Assembly (NCBI GenBank): GCA_028287895.1
Contig: JAQBOV010000026.1
Location: forward strand, 23,129-87,128
From: Mucilaginibacter sp.
GTDB taxonomy: Bacteria > Bacteroidota > Bacteroidia > Sphingobacteriales > Sphingobacteriaceae
DNA: 64,000 nt
Direction: 5' to 3'
The translations under genes and the position numbers were made by a program. Within the stretch, counting starts at the first letter, position 1, and the number at the start of each line of letters is the position of its first letter. The notes under the pieces were generated by a model. It worked only from the letters and a program-made list of their open reading frames with translations. It had not been told where the DNA came from and did not search any database. Positions 29,655-38,296 of the stretch are shown here, piece by piece.

Positions 29655-30368
29655 ATGGCACATCAAACTTCATTACGTACCAATCTTCAATTAGGGATCT
29701 ATAAGGTTATAGATCCGTTTGTTAAGATATTGATAAAACTGGGTCTTACCCCCAATGTAGTTACCTCTATAGGCTTTGTGCTTAATGTTGGTGTAGCAGT
29801 AATATTCATCATCGGTGCGGAGGAAGGTAACCGGGGCGACCTTACCTATGTCGGTTGGGCGGGCGCATTGATCCTGTTTGCGGGTTTGTTTGATATGCTT
29901 GACGGACAGGTGGCAAGGCTTGGCAATATGAAATCTACTTTTGGCGCTTTATATGATTCGGTACTTGACCGTTACAGTGAACTGATCATGTTTTTAGGTA
30001 TTTGTTATTACCTTGTTGCCCACCATTATTTTCTGAGTTCTATTTTCGCTTTTATTGCACTGATCGGTTCAATGATGGTAAGTTATGTACGCGCCCGTGC
30101 CGAAGGCCTGGGCGTAGAGGTCAAAGGTGGTTTAATGCAAAGGCCCGAGAGGGTGATTACCCTGGGCCTGTTCGCCATGCTCTGCGGCGTTACTTCATTA
30201 TATATTGGTGGTAATTACAAATTGTATGTTCCCGGTATCAAATTTCACATATTCGAGACGATGTCTATTTTCACCTTTCCCATAGTCGCACTTGCTATTC
30301 TGACTAATGTAACGGCCTTCAAACGTTTAATGGATGCAAAAAAGGCTTTGGAGAAGAAAAATTTATAA
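29655..30368 (+). CDS. CDP-alcohol phosphatidyltransferase, probable phosphatidylinositol-phosphate synthase
   Basis: 237 residues with about six membrane helices. The complete family signature D-x2-DG-x2-AR-x8-G-x3-D-x3-D is seen (DMLDGQVARLG then G, D, D). The enzyme displaces CMP from CDP-diacylglycerol with an alcohol. With inositol-phosphate synthase and a PgpA-like phosphatase in the same cluster, the acceptor is most likely inositol phosphate, giving PI-phosphate. Phosphatidylglycerophosphate synthase is the alternative but would not explain the neighbours. Confidence 0.88.
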   Translation: MAHQTSLRTNLQLGIYKVIDPFVKILIKLGLTPNVVTSIGFVLNVGVAVIFIIGAEEGNRGDLTYVGWAGALILFAGLFDMLDGQVARLGNMKSTFGALYDSVLDRYSELIMFLGICYYLVAHHYFLSSIFAFIALIGSMMVSYVRARAEGLGVEVKGGLMQRPERVITLGLFAMLCGVTSLYIGGNYKLYVPGIKFHIFETMSIFTFPIVALAILTNVTAFKRLMDAKKALEKKNL

Positions 30369-30382
30369 TAATATCCTTTTAA

Positions 30383-30946
30383 ATGCGAATACCTCTTTTA
30401 TTGTTTTTTCACCTGTCTGCCTTGGCATTTTCTTATGGCGCAGTAAAAACTAAAAATACCAGGCCTGAGTCAGACGGAAAAATTGGTTATCCCGTTCCGC
30501 CTGTAAGCAGCCAAAGACTGTTTTATTTACAACGGACGTCTAATGTAAACACCATAGTCTATGATCTTAATATGGCTAACGATGGCAAGCCCGATGCTGA
30601 TGAACCTGTAAAAGTTTATTGGATAAGATATGCTGAAAATGGCCAAAAGGAGGAATTAAATTATATTCAACGTAAATTTGCATATGGTTTAACCGCAAAA
30701 GCGTTAAATAACGGCAATTATGATATCAGATTTGTGTCATACAAAAAATTCCCGCTCACTTTAATGAAGGCAGGAGATGGAAAATATCATATATTCGCGC
30801 TAATTGCGCAAAAACAGGTTATGCTTAGTCGTATTTTTGTTAAAATTGACGGTGGTTCCTTCTGGCTTCCCAATGTTTCATATGTTGAAGTCAAAGGTTC
30901 AGATCCGATAACAGGCAGAGAAATAGTTGAACGTTTTAAACCCTGA
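30383..30946 (+). CDS. DUF4833 secreted protein
   Basis: 187 residues with a signal peptide (about 1-20). The mature part is a compact beta-rich domain with the pattern LFYLQRTSNVNTIVYDLN...PVKVYWIRYAENGQ...LNYIQRKFAYG, which I recognise as DUF4833. No catalytic motif is known. From memory the family occurs next to inositol-lipid genes in other Bacteroidota, which makes a periplasmic accessory role (lipid transport or modification) likely. It starts 14 nt after the CDP-alcohol transferase gene and its stop is 4 nt before the hydroxylase start. Confidence 0.82.
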   Translation: MRIPLLLFFHLSALAFSYGAVKTKNTRPESDGKIGYPVPPVSSQRLFYLQRTSNVNTIVYDLNMANDGKPDADEPVKVYWIRYAENGQKEELNYIQRKFAYGLTAKALNNGNYDIRFVSYKKFPLTLMKAGDGKYHIFALIAQKQVMLSRIFVKIDGGSFWLPNVSYVEVKGSDPITGREIVERFKP

Positions 30947-30950
30947 AGTG

Positions 30951-31574
30951 ATGAAAAAGAAATATGTTTCCAATTCACAGGAGTCTGTGAGAATGTTTAA
31001 AAGCGGGTTTTTGGAAGCTTTGTCAAAAGTACATTTCCTTGTTCCGGTATATCTGTTTATGCCGGTTATAATATATTGCACTTACAGAGCCTTGTTTACC
31101 GATCATATAGAACTGCCTGCTTTTTTCGGGTTATTCATACTGGGCCTTTTTATATGGACATTTGTTGAGTATATCATGCATCGTTTTGTATTTCATTATA
31201 TGCCCGCCGATAAACCCTGGGCCCAGCGGATGCACTTTATTTTTCATGGCGTTCATCATGATTACCCAAGCGACGCTAAACGTTTAGTTTTACCCCCTTC
31301 GGTCAGCATCCCCTTGGCTACCCTATTTTATTTTTTGTTTAAAGCCATTTTACCGGTTAATTATGTCTTCGGTTTTTTTCCCGGCTTTATATTGGGCTAT
31401 CTTTTTTATGACCTTTCACATTATGCCATACACCATTTTAACTTTAAGGGAAGTATCTGGAAAAAAATAAAGCAACACCATATGCTGCATCATTACCAGG
31501 ATCCCGATAAAGGATATGGCGTCAGTTCACCACTTTGGGATAAGATATTCCGTTCAGATTTTATCAAAAAGTAA
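30951..31574 (+). CDS. Fatty-acid hydroxylase (Scs7/FA2H-type, sterol desaturase superfamily)
   Basis: 207 residues from the ATG at 30951. Four hydrophobic segments and the eight-histidine di-iron pattern: HRFVFH, HFIFHGVHH, HYAIHH and HHMLHH, followed by GYGVSSPLWDKIF, which is typical of ceramide fatty-acid 2-hydroxylases. It lacks the cytochrome b5 domain of yeast Scs7. Inside this locus it most likely hydroxylates the N-acyl chain or the long-chain base of sphingolipids. An upstream in-frame ATG at 30927 would overlap the previous gene. The next gene begins 1 nt after its stop. Confidence 0.9.
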   Translation: MKKKYVSNSQESVRMFKSGFLEALSKVHFLVPVYLFMPVIIYCTYRALFTDHIELPAFFGLFILGLFIWTFVEYIMHRFVFHYMPADKPWAQRMHFIFHGVHHDYPSDAKRLVLPPSVSIPLATLFYFLFKAILPVNYVFGFFPGFILGYLFYDLSHYAIHHFNFKGSIWKKIKQHHMLHHYQDPDKGYGVSSPLWDKIFRSDFIKK

Positions 31575-31575
31575 C

Positions 31576-32514
31576 ATGGACAGTGGTGTATACCATGGCA
31601 ATGCCGTTACCTTAAAATCGGTAGTTGTTGTTTCGCTGGTATCATTTGCTTATTTGTTGTTCTCCGCTTTTCTGGTGGGTTTTAAAGCCGACCAGGTTGT
31701 ATTATTATTGATCTTTAATTGCGCTTATTACTTATCTGCAATAACCAGGAAGTTCATACTCGGCTTCTCCATATTCATTGCTTACTGGATCATTTATGAT
31801 TATATGAAGGCTTTCCCAAATTATAATTATAACCCAGTACACATCGCTGATCTTTATAATTTCGAGAAGCATATTTTTGGCATCCATTTTCAAAATAAAT
31901 TACTTACGCCCAACGAATACTGGCGAATAAACGGGCGCACTTTTCTGGACATTATGGCTGGTATATTCTATTTATGCTGGATACCTGTGCCGCTTGCATT
32001 TGCGGCTTATTTATTTTTTTCAAAAAGAAAAAGGCAGTTCCTGCTGTTTTCCCTGACATTTGTTTTAGTCAATTTTTTAGGATTTATCGTCTATTACGTT
32101 TATCCTGCTGCCCCGCCATGGTATATACAGTATCACGGCTTTATTTTTCATCCTCTGACTGCCGGTAATACAGGTGGATTAGTAAAGTTTGACACCTATT
32201 TTCACGTGGGCATATTCAAATCAATTTATGCCAAGGGTTCTAATGTGTTTGCCGCCATGCCATCGCTGCACTCCTCCTACCCTGTAATTGTTTTGTACTA
32301 TGGATTAAAAAACCGGCTGGGCCTGGTAAATATATTTTTCGTCATCGTCATGATCGGGATATGGTTCTCGGCAGTCTATTTAAGCCATCACTACATTCTG
32401 GATGTGCTTGCGGGTATTTTATGCGCTACAATAGGAATAACTTTATTTAGCCTTTTGTCGGCAAAGGGATGGTTCAATAGAATTATTGATAACTATGAAA
32501 ACCTTGTAAAGTAG
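31576..32514 (+). CDS. PAP2-superfamily inositol phosphorylceramide synthase (Aur1-like)
   Basis: 312 residues, six or more membrane helices. Aur1-like motifs: YYVYPAAPPWY, the PAP2 block AMPSLHSSYP and SHHYILDVLAG with the catalytic His and Asp. Fungal Aur1 and the Bacteroides counterpart transfer phosphoinositol from PI to ceramide, and the other genes of the locus make both substrates. The ATG at 31576 follows the hydroxylase stop by one base; a longer frame from 31516 overlaps that gene. Last gene of the locus. Confidence 0.9.
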   Translation: MDSGVYHGNAVTLKSVVVVSLVSFAYLLFSAFLVGFKADQVVLLLIFNCAYYLSAITRKFILGFSIFIAYWIIYDYMKAFPNYNYNPVHIADLYNFEKHIFGIHFQNKLLTPNEYWRINGRTFLDIMAGIFYLCWIPVPLAFAAYLFFSKRKRQFLLFSLTFVLVNFLGFIVYYVYPAAPPWYIQYHGFIFHPLTAGNTGGLVKFDTYFHVGIFKSIYAKGSNVFAAMPSLHSSYPVIVLYYGLKNRLGLVNIFFVIVMIGIWFSAVYLSHHYILDVLAGILCATIGITLFSLLSAKGWFNRIIDNYENLVK

Positions 32515-32686
32515 ATTTTTTGGGGAATTTATTGTACTATTTACTATACTGTGGCGGCCAATACCTTATTTTCTTTCTTTCCAAAATCAACTCGCAGAGC
32601 CTTTAAATCAACTTTGACTTAGTTTATATTTCATTCGGTAATGCGGGCATAAGGTTTGATAATAAGTGTTGATCAATCTTACAAAG

Positions 32687-33621
32687 ATGTTTATACCTTA
32701 CACAAAAAGACTTTTATTATTATTTTTTCTGTTATTCTGCTTTCATACACCCTTCGCCGCCGTAAATAAGATTGACAGTTTAGACTTAAGCGAACGCGAT
32801 CAGATGAAAGCCGGTCCTGATAAATTAGATAGCCTCAAGCAAGCGCTTAATGCAATCATAGATGATTCGCTTAAAGCACCGATATATACTCAAATAGCGG
32901 CTGAATACCTAAAATACGATACGATAAACAATAAAAAACGGCGGCGTATCTGCCAAAATGAGGCGATCAGCAACACCTTATCGGCAATTCATTTATACTC
33001 AAGATATAACGATACTATCGGATTGCGATTAAGTTTTGATGTTCTGGCTAAAGTATATCATGCCCAGCACAAATATCCGCAGGCAAAATGGTTCATTTTA
33101 CAATCAAATACACTTTCGCGCGCCAAAAATGACAATCTCAATATTATCGCTTCGCTGATCGAACTGTCATCCATAAAAACCGACATCAAAGATTATACCC
33201 TGGCTATGCGGGATTTGAACGAAGCGCTGGCGATCTCCTCTAAAAACCATTATCCGAAGCAGGAGTCAGAAGTGCAGCTTCACTATGCTTTGCTGTATAA
33301 TGTGATGAAGAATTACACAAAAGCTTCTATTGCCTTGAAAAGACATGATGCTATTGATGACAGTATAAAAACGGACGAACAGGCAAAGCTAATGGCTAAA
33401 CTGAACACTAAAGATTCGTTACAGCAAATCAAAAAAAAACTTTATACCATAAGCAACAGGAAGCTCTACAGAGCCAACTCGTCAAAAAGACAAGTGTTAT
33501 AATCGTACTGATACTTGTTATTACATTAATTACCCTAAGTTTACTTCTTGTTTACAGCCGCAAACGGCGTGGTTCATGGCGACAGAGAGTCAAATATAAA
33601 CACCGGCCCGATCAGCATTAA
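32687..33621 (+). CDS. TPR-like membrane-anchored protein, split by a -1 frameshift at an A9 tract
   Basis: A signal peptide (MFIPYTKRLLLLFFLLFCFH) is followed by helical repeats of tetratricopeptide type (about 40-250). In the first frame translation ends at 33502 with an unlikely tail (LYTISNRKLYRANSSKRQVL). In the -1 frame, from the nine-A run at 33431-33439, the reading continues as LYHKQQEALQSQLVKK, then a transmembrane helix (IIVLILVITLITLSLLLVY) and a basic tail, ending with TAA at 33619-33621. This matches the TPR-coiled coil-TM layout of Bacteroidota sensor proteins but lacks a kinase. The indel may be a real mutation, a sequencing error or a slippage site. Likely full product about 311 residues. 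Confidence 0.7.
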
Positions 33622-33675
33622 TTTTGCAATGTCACAATAATTTAAACCAGCTGTCTGTTTATGTGTCTTATAGAT

Positions 33676-34248
33676 ATGAAGAGATTGTTTTTTGGGGGTA
33701 TAACTGCGTTAATCATTTTTTTATCCTGTACCGCCGCCGTAGCACAGCGCATTACTAAAGATCATTTTAAAAAGGAATTTCTTGACCATATTAATCTTGC
33801 CCGGCGAAAGGGCTGTAATTGCGGGCATACGTTTATGCCCCCTGCCCCGCCTTTAACCTGGAATGATCAATTAGAAGATGCGGCACGCGGGCACGCGCTG
33901 GATATGTCAGAGCGCAGCTATTTTAGTCATACCGGCAAGAATGGCAAGAGCGCATCCGACCGTATTATTTTGTCAGGCTACAATTATAAGGGATACAAAA
34001 GTTATACCGTAGGCGAAAATATAGCACAGGGTCAAATGAGCATAGCCGAGGTGATGAATGGCTGGCTACATAGCGAAGGGCATTGCATGAACCTGATGAA
34101 CCCCTCGTTCAAGGAAGTAGGTGTTTCCCAAATCGATCATTACTGGGTACAGGACTTCGGCGGAAGGGAAGCCTTTTCACCTGAAGAACAGAAGATGATA
34201 AAAAGCGGGCGATACCGGTTGATACAGAAGGAAGTTTCAAGGCATTAA
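33676..34248 (+). CDS. Secreted CAP-domain protein (SCP/PR-1, YkwD-like)
   Basis: 190 residues from the ATG at 33676, which begins the signal peptide (MKRLFFGGITALIIF, cleavage after AVAQ). The CAP domain (about 35-165) has HALDMSERSYFSH, the GENIAQG signature and WLHSEGHCMNLMNP with the conserved H and E residues. Two cysteines (GCNCGH) precede it. Bacterial CAP proteins are secreted and of mostly unknown function. A longer start at 33661 adds only five residues. Its end overlaps the end of the convergent truC-like gene by 4 nt. Confidence 0.9.
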   Translation: MKRLFFGGITALIIFLSCTAAVAQRITKDHFKKEFLDHINLARRKGCNCGHTFMPPAPPLTWNDQLEDAARGHALDMSERSYFSHTGKNGKSASDRIILSGYNYKGYKSYTVGENIAQGQMSIAEVMNGWLHSEGHCMNLMNPSFKEVGVSQIDHYWVQDFGGREAFSPEEQKMIKSGRYRLIQKEVSRH

Positions 34249-34928
34249 TCTGACCACCCCATCAAACGCATCACCCTGACAAACTCTTGCTGAAAAGGCG
34301 CTTCGATAGTTATTGGATCACCTGTAATTGGATGATTGAACATTAATGCCAAAGCATGAAGCAGCATGGTATTCATCTCCCATTTCTCTTTAAAAAGCTT
34401 ATTCTGCTTATTGCAGCCATGTGTACGGTCGCCAATTATGGGATGAAAAATATGGCTGAAATGTTTTCTTAACTGGTGCATTCGCCCGGTCGCGGGCCTG
34501 GCTTCCACAAGGGAGTATCTTGATGTCGGATGGCTGCCAAAAGCAAGATCCAGTTCCGCCCGCTTTAAAGTGCGGTAAGCAGTAAAAGCTTCCTGTAAGG
34601 TCCCGTTTTCTTTTCTTAGCGGATAATCAATGTCCCCCTTGTCCGAGGTATGACCCCGGACAATGGCAAGGTATTTCTTACTGACAAGGTTTTCTGAAAA
34701 TTGCTTTTGCATTGCTATTTCAACAGGCTTGCTGAATGCAAATAATAGCACCCCTGCTGTCTTTCTGTCCAGCCGGTGTACCGGGTTTACCTTCTGCCCT
34801 ACCTGGTCGCGTAATAATTGCAGGGCAAACTCTGCGGCATCAGCAGCGATCGGAGAACGGTGCACCAGCAGGTCATGCGGCTTATTGATAGCAATCAGGT
34901 ATTCATCCCTGAATAGGATATCCAGCAT
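34245..34928 (-). CDS. truC: TruC-like tRNA pseudouridine synthase (RluA family)
   Basis: 227 residues, short like TruC (tRNA U65) rather than RluA/C/D, and without an S4 domain. It starts directly with the catalytic domain (ILFRDEYLIAINKP). The signature HRLDRKTAG has the catalytic aspartate at D54, and ARPATGRMHQLRKHF is the substrate-loop motif. The ending RVMRLMGW also fits TruC. It is preceded by the DUF1456 gene with a 1-nt gap and is probably co-transcribed with it. Confidence 0.88.
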   Translation of the reverse strand: MLDILFRDEYLIAINKPHDLLVHRSPIAADAAEFALQLLRDQVGQKVNPVHRLDRKTAGVLLFAFSKPVEIAMQKQFSENLVSKKYLAIVRGHTSDKGDIDYPLRKENGTLQEAFTAYRTLKRAELDLAFGSHPTSRYSLVEARPATGRMHQLRKHFSHIFHPIIGDRTHGCNKQNKLFKEKWEMNTMLLHALALMFNHPITGDPITIEAPFQQEFVRVMRLMGWSD

Positions 34929-34929
34929 T

Positions 34930-35181
34930 TTATTGATCCTGTTTTTTCTCTACAGGCTTTTTCTCCATCGGCCCGCGCTTATAGATGATCAGTCCGTTCA
35001 AAAAATTCCGCAGTAACTGATCGCCGCAGGGCTTAAAATTAGGATGCTCTTTATCCCGGAAAATAGCGCCCAATTCGGTTTTGGTGGTATTAAAGTTAAC
35101 CAGGCTGCAAATGTGAACAATATCGTCATCCCTGAGTTTCAGCGCCACACGTAGTTTTTTCATTATATCGTTATTGCTCAT
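34930..35181 (-). CDS. Single-repeat DUF1456 (YehS-like) protein
   Basis: 83 residues. The motif NNDIMKKLRVALKLRDDDIV.....N...TKTELGAIFRDKEHPNFKPCGDQLLRNFLNGL corresponds to one DUF1456 unit. E. coli YehS carries two such units in about 156 residues, so this is a half-size version. The tail is Lys-rich. Function unknown; it lies between dbpA and truC, two RNA-related genes, in the same direction. Confidence 0.8.
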   Translation of the reverse strand: MSNNDIMKKLRVALKLRDDDIVHICSLVNFNTTKTELGAIFRDKEHPNFKPCGDQLLRNFLNGLIIYKRGPMEKKPVEKKQDQ

Positions 35182-35201
35182 GACCGCTCATTTTATTTAT
35201 T

Positions 35202-36503
35202 TTACCTTGCAATTTCAATTTTCACTTTTTTATTTTTGATCTTTTCATTCCTGATCAACTCAAGTGCTTTTCCTACACTTTTCTTGTCAATGGCGGCATA
35301 GGATGAATAGTCTAATACCTCTATCAATCCCAGTTCTTCCTTATTTAGTTTGCCTTTTTGAAGCAACAAGCCAACGATATCAACCTTATTAACCTTATCC
35401 TTTTTACCGGCAGCAATATACAGCGTAGCCCATTTAGTTGACTTTGGAAGCATGGCTTTTTCGGGTAGTTTTTCAATTTCCGGCATGTTGCCCAAAAAAT
35501 CCGGATGCTGGTCAGCGTTAAGCAGCAGGTAGGCCGTTCCGTTGGCATGCATCCGGGCGGTGCGTCCATTCCGGTGCAAAAAAGCCTCTTTAGTGTGAGG
35601 CAACTGGTAATGAATAATAAATTCTATTTCGGGTATGTCCAGGCCCCGTGAAGCAAGGTCAGTTGTGATCAGCAATTGACTGCTCCCGTTCCTGAATTTT
35701 ATTAATGCTTTTTCCCGGTCAGACTGCTCCATTCCTCCATGAAAGATATCGTGTATTACCCCTGTTTCCGAAAGCAGTTCACTGATGCGTTCTACCGCTT
35801 CCCGGTGATTACAGAACACCAGCGTTGCTTTATTCCCGATTCGACAGATAAGGGCAAATAAAGCATCCAGCCGGTCTGCAGGATCTGCTATTACTGCTTT
35901 TAGTTTTAACCCGGAAGCACTGGTATCTTTATGCAAAAAATTAAGTTCGACTGGATTATTTATCCGGATAAAATCCGGAATATCGTCCATCATCGTGGCT
36001 GAAGTTAATATCCGCTTTTTTAAGACAGTTAACTGCCTGATGATATAATCCATATCTTCCTGGAAGCCAAATTCAAGGGCTTTGTCAAACTCATCAAGCA
36101 CCAGGGTAAGTATTTTGTCTGTTTTAAAACTTTCTCTCCGCAAATGCCAGGCTATCCTGCCCGGGGTACCTATTAAAACCGCAGGAGGTTGTGAAAAATT
36201 ATTCTTCTCTACTTTGGTATCATGCCCGCCATAGCAGCAATTCACTTTAAAGCCACTACCAATTGTTCTGAATACCTGTTCTATTTGTAAAGCAAGTTCA
36301 CGGGACGGAACCAATATAAGTGCCTGCACACCCGGTATTTCTTCACGCAAAAGTTTTAATACCGGAAGCAAAAAACCTAATGTTTTACCGGAACCGGTTG
36401 GCGAAAGCAGGATCATATCCCGTCCGTCAACCACGTTAAGGGATGCATGCTGTATTTCGTTCAGTTCCTGGATCTTTAGATTTTCCAGCGCTTTTTTGAT
36501 CAT
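35202..36503 (-). CDS. dbpA: DEAD-box RNA helicase, DbpA type
   Basis: 433 residues. All helicase motifs are intact: Q motif ELNEIQ, motif I SPTGSGKT (34-41), Ib TPGR, motif II DEFD (137-140, a conservative variant of DEAD), III SAT (168-170), V TTDLASRGLDI and VI HRNGRTAR. The C-terminal 70 residues (KKDKVNKVDIVGLLLQKGKL...) are the DbpA RNA-binding domain that recognises 23S rRNA hairpin 92, pointing to a role in 50S assembly. A -7 element TACCTTTG at 36524-36531 precedes it. Divergent from a degenerate paralogue. Confidence 0.93.
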   Translation of the reverse strand: MIKKALENLKIQELNEIQHASLNVVDGRDMILLSPTGSGKTLGFLLPVLKLLREEIPGVQALILVPSRELALQIEQVFRTIGSGFKVNCCYGGHDTKVEKNNFSQPPAVLIGTPGRIAWHLRRESFKTDKILTLVLDEFDKALEFGFQEDMDYIIRQLTVLKKRILTSATMMDDIPDFIRINNPVELNFLHKDTSASGLKLKAVIADPADRLDALFALICRIGNKATLVFCNHREAVERISELLSETGVIHDIFHGGMEQSDREKALIKFRNGSSQLLITTDLASRGLDIPEIEFIIHYQLPHTKEAFLHRNGRTARMHANGTAYLLLNADQHPDFLGNMPEIEKLPEKAMLPKSTKWATLYIAAGKKDKVNKVDIVGLLLQKGKLNKEELGLIEVLDYSSYAAIDKKSVGKALELIRNEKIKNKKVKIEIAR

Positions 36504-36523
36504 TATCTATTTTGTATAAGCTG

Positions 36524-36531
36524 CAAAGGTA
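36524..36531 (-). promoter_or_regulatory. -7 promoter element of dbpA (TACCTTTG)
   Basis: TACCTTTGC, 21 nt before the dbpA start. The same core TACCTTTGCA is found on the opposite strand at 36636-36643 in front of the paralogue. Confidence 0.5.
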
Positions 36532-36635
36532 GTTTTTTAAGTCCGAAGTGTTAAGTTATGGGTTCTATGATTCGATCGTTTATAAACAATTTCCTGGCGA
36601 GCTGCCGACTTAAAATTCAAGACTTAAAAAAAACC

Positions 36636-36643
36636 TACCTTTG
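36636..36643 (+). promoter_or_regulatory. -7 promoter element (TACCTTTG) of the degenerate helicase gene
   Basis: TACCTTTGCA. It lies inside the longest open frame (which begins at 36558), so the real start codon must be downstream; a GTG at 36669 fits. Confidence 0.5.
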
Positions 36644-36668
36644 CACCCAATCAAATACATTAACGCTT

Positions 36669-37967
36669 GTGTGGGCAGATAAATTAAAACTCAATAAACA
36701 ATTGGTGCGCTCGGTAACCGAAGCCGGATACTTTACACCAAAGGAAATACAGATAAAAACGCTGATGCGGATAATTGGCGGACAGGATATCATCGCTGTT
36801 GCGCCCGAAGGCAGCGGTAAAACCACAGCTTATATCTTAGGCGTACTGATGCGTTTAAAGTATGGCTTTGAAGAGGCCCCGCGAGCGCTCATCCTGGTAC
36901 CCAATAAAGATAAGGTATTAGCCGTTATTGCTCAATTTGAGATTTTAAATAAAAATGCAAGCATACGCGTAGTTGGGTTATTCACCGAGCCGTCGATGCA
37001 GGCACAGATGGATGCGTTGGCAGATGGCGCAGACATCGTAGTGGCCACACCGGACAGGGCCCGGGCGATCTATTTAAAACTCGGCTTGAATCTTAATAAG
37101 ATCATCATGTTTGTGGTCGATGACGCCGCAGAGATCGTCAGGCTTGGCGCACAATTACCGGTAGCCGAACTGGCGAACAGTATCATTAAATGTCAGCACC
37201 TGGTCTTTACTGAAGTAATGCATGGTAAGCTGCAGCAAATGATTGGTCCGTTTATGAATATGCCCTCTTTAATTGAGGTTGACGAATTGGGCCAAGAAAA
37301 TGCAGAAATACACAAGCAGGCATTATACCATGTGCCGAACTTTAAAACCAAACTTAACCTGTTAACTTTATTGCTTGAAGGGACTATCCCTTATCATAAA
37401 GCTGCCGTGTTTGTCAGCACTCGTTTAAGTGCCGAAAAGATCTACAATCATCTCCGCTTAAGCATGAGAAATGAGGTTGCCATTCTGACCCCGATGATGT
37501 TTGAATCAAATGGTTTCGGATCGATAGAAGAATTTAATGAGCAGTCAGAAGTAAAAGTTTTAATCATTGCCAATGAATTACCGCAGTCACCTGATCTTAA
37601 AGGAATATCATTATTAATCCATTTTGAAATACCTGAGGATACAGAGACCTTTGTTCACCGGATGATAAAGGATACTGCTGAGGCTGCTGAAGTATCATCA
37701 GTCATTATGGCAACAGACCTGGAATTAACTTTGGTAAAGAAAATCGAACAAACCATTGGTCAAAAAATAACTGCCAATGACCTGCCTGAGGGCTTGAATA
37801 TTGTCACTGAACAAAAGGATAAAAAGGTGGTAAAGTTGGAAAAATCCCCAAAAAACGACCAGGTTGTACGTGGTGAAGCCTTCCATGAAAAAAAGGCAAG
37901 CAACAAAAAAGACTATAATTATAGTGCCGGTACCAAGGCTAAAATGAATAATAAGAAAAAACACTAA
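36669..37967 (+). CDS. Degenerate DEAD-box protein (predicted pseudo-helicase)
   Basis: 432 residues from a GTG at 36669, chosen because the promoter lies at 36636-36643. The two RecA-like domains are recognisable and motif I is intact (APEGSGKT, 45-52), but the rest is eroded. Motif II reads VDDA (150-153) instead of DEAD. SAT is TEV, TPGR is TPDR, PTREL is PNKDK, motif V is ANELPQSPDLKG, and motif VI is HRMIKDTAEA, which lacks the arginine finger. ATP binding may survive but hydrolysis-driven unwinding is unlikely. The C-terminus is a Lys/Asn-rich tail. It may act as an RNA-binding or scaffolding protein alongside DbpA. The frame is undisturbed, so it looks maintained rather than decaying. 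Confidence 0.85.
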   Translation: MWADKLKLNKQLVRSVTEAGYFTPKEIQIKTLMRIIGGQDIIAVAPEGSGKTTAYILGVLMRLKYGFEEAPRALILVPNKDKVLAVIAQFEILNKNASIRVVGLFTEPSMQAQMDALADGADIVVATPDRARAIYLKLGLNLNKIIMFVVDDAAEIVRLGAQLPVAELANSIIKCQHLVFTEVMHGKLQQMIGPFMNMPSLIEVDELGQENAEIHKQALYHVPNFKTKLNLLTLLLEGTIPYHKAAVFVSTRLSAEKIYNHLRLSMRNEVAILTPMMFESNGFGSIEEFNEQSEVKVLIIANELPQSPDLKGISLLIHFEIPEDTETFVHRMIKDTAEAAEVSSVIMATDLELTLVKKIEQTIGQKITANDLPEGLNIVTEQKDKKVVKLEKSPKNDQVVRGEAFHEKKASNKKDYNYSAGTKAKMNNKKKH

Positions 37968-37970
37968 CTG

Positions 37971-38195
37971 ATGAATGAGCCATTTGATTTGGAGATAAAC
38001 GGGATCACCTATTCTGTGTTTCCCGAGGGTGAGGATATCTATGCGATATTTAAAGAAGGAGCAGAATACGTTAAGATCCAAAAGGATACAGAATCCCACT
38101 GGCTTAAATTAGATCCGGAGACCGAGATACCACTTTTTGATAACGATGAAGAGGTAAATGCAATAGGCCGTGAAATTGAAGGCTACAAACTGTAA
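37971..38195 (+). CDS. Small acidic protein of unknown function
   Basis: 74 residues, acidic, no signal peptide. Pattern: FDLEINGITYSVFPEGEDIYAIFKEGAEYVKIQ then a WLKLD segment and an EVNAIGREIEGYKL end, suggesting a small beta-sheet fold. It starts 3 nt after the pseudo-helicase stop, so it is probably translated from the same mRNA. I do not recognise a named family. Confidence 0.7.
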   Translation: MNEPFDLEINGITYSVFPEGEDIYAIFKEGAEYVKIQKDTESHWLKLDPETEIPLFDNDEEVNAIGREIEGYKL

Positions 38196-38296
38196 TCAAA
38201 TTGCTACACAAATAGCAGCGTGAGCATTCGGATAAATTGATCGAAATGTTTAGTTTTATTTTTAAATAACCCTAAAATCATTTCACAATTTTAATT

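Noticed and set aside
36558..36668. Upstream start of the degenerate helicase
   Set aside because: The -7 promoter element lies within this stretch, so it cannot be translated from that promoter.
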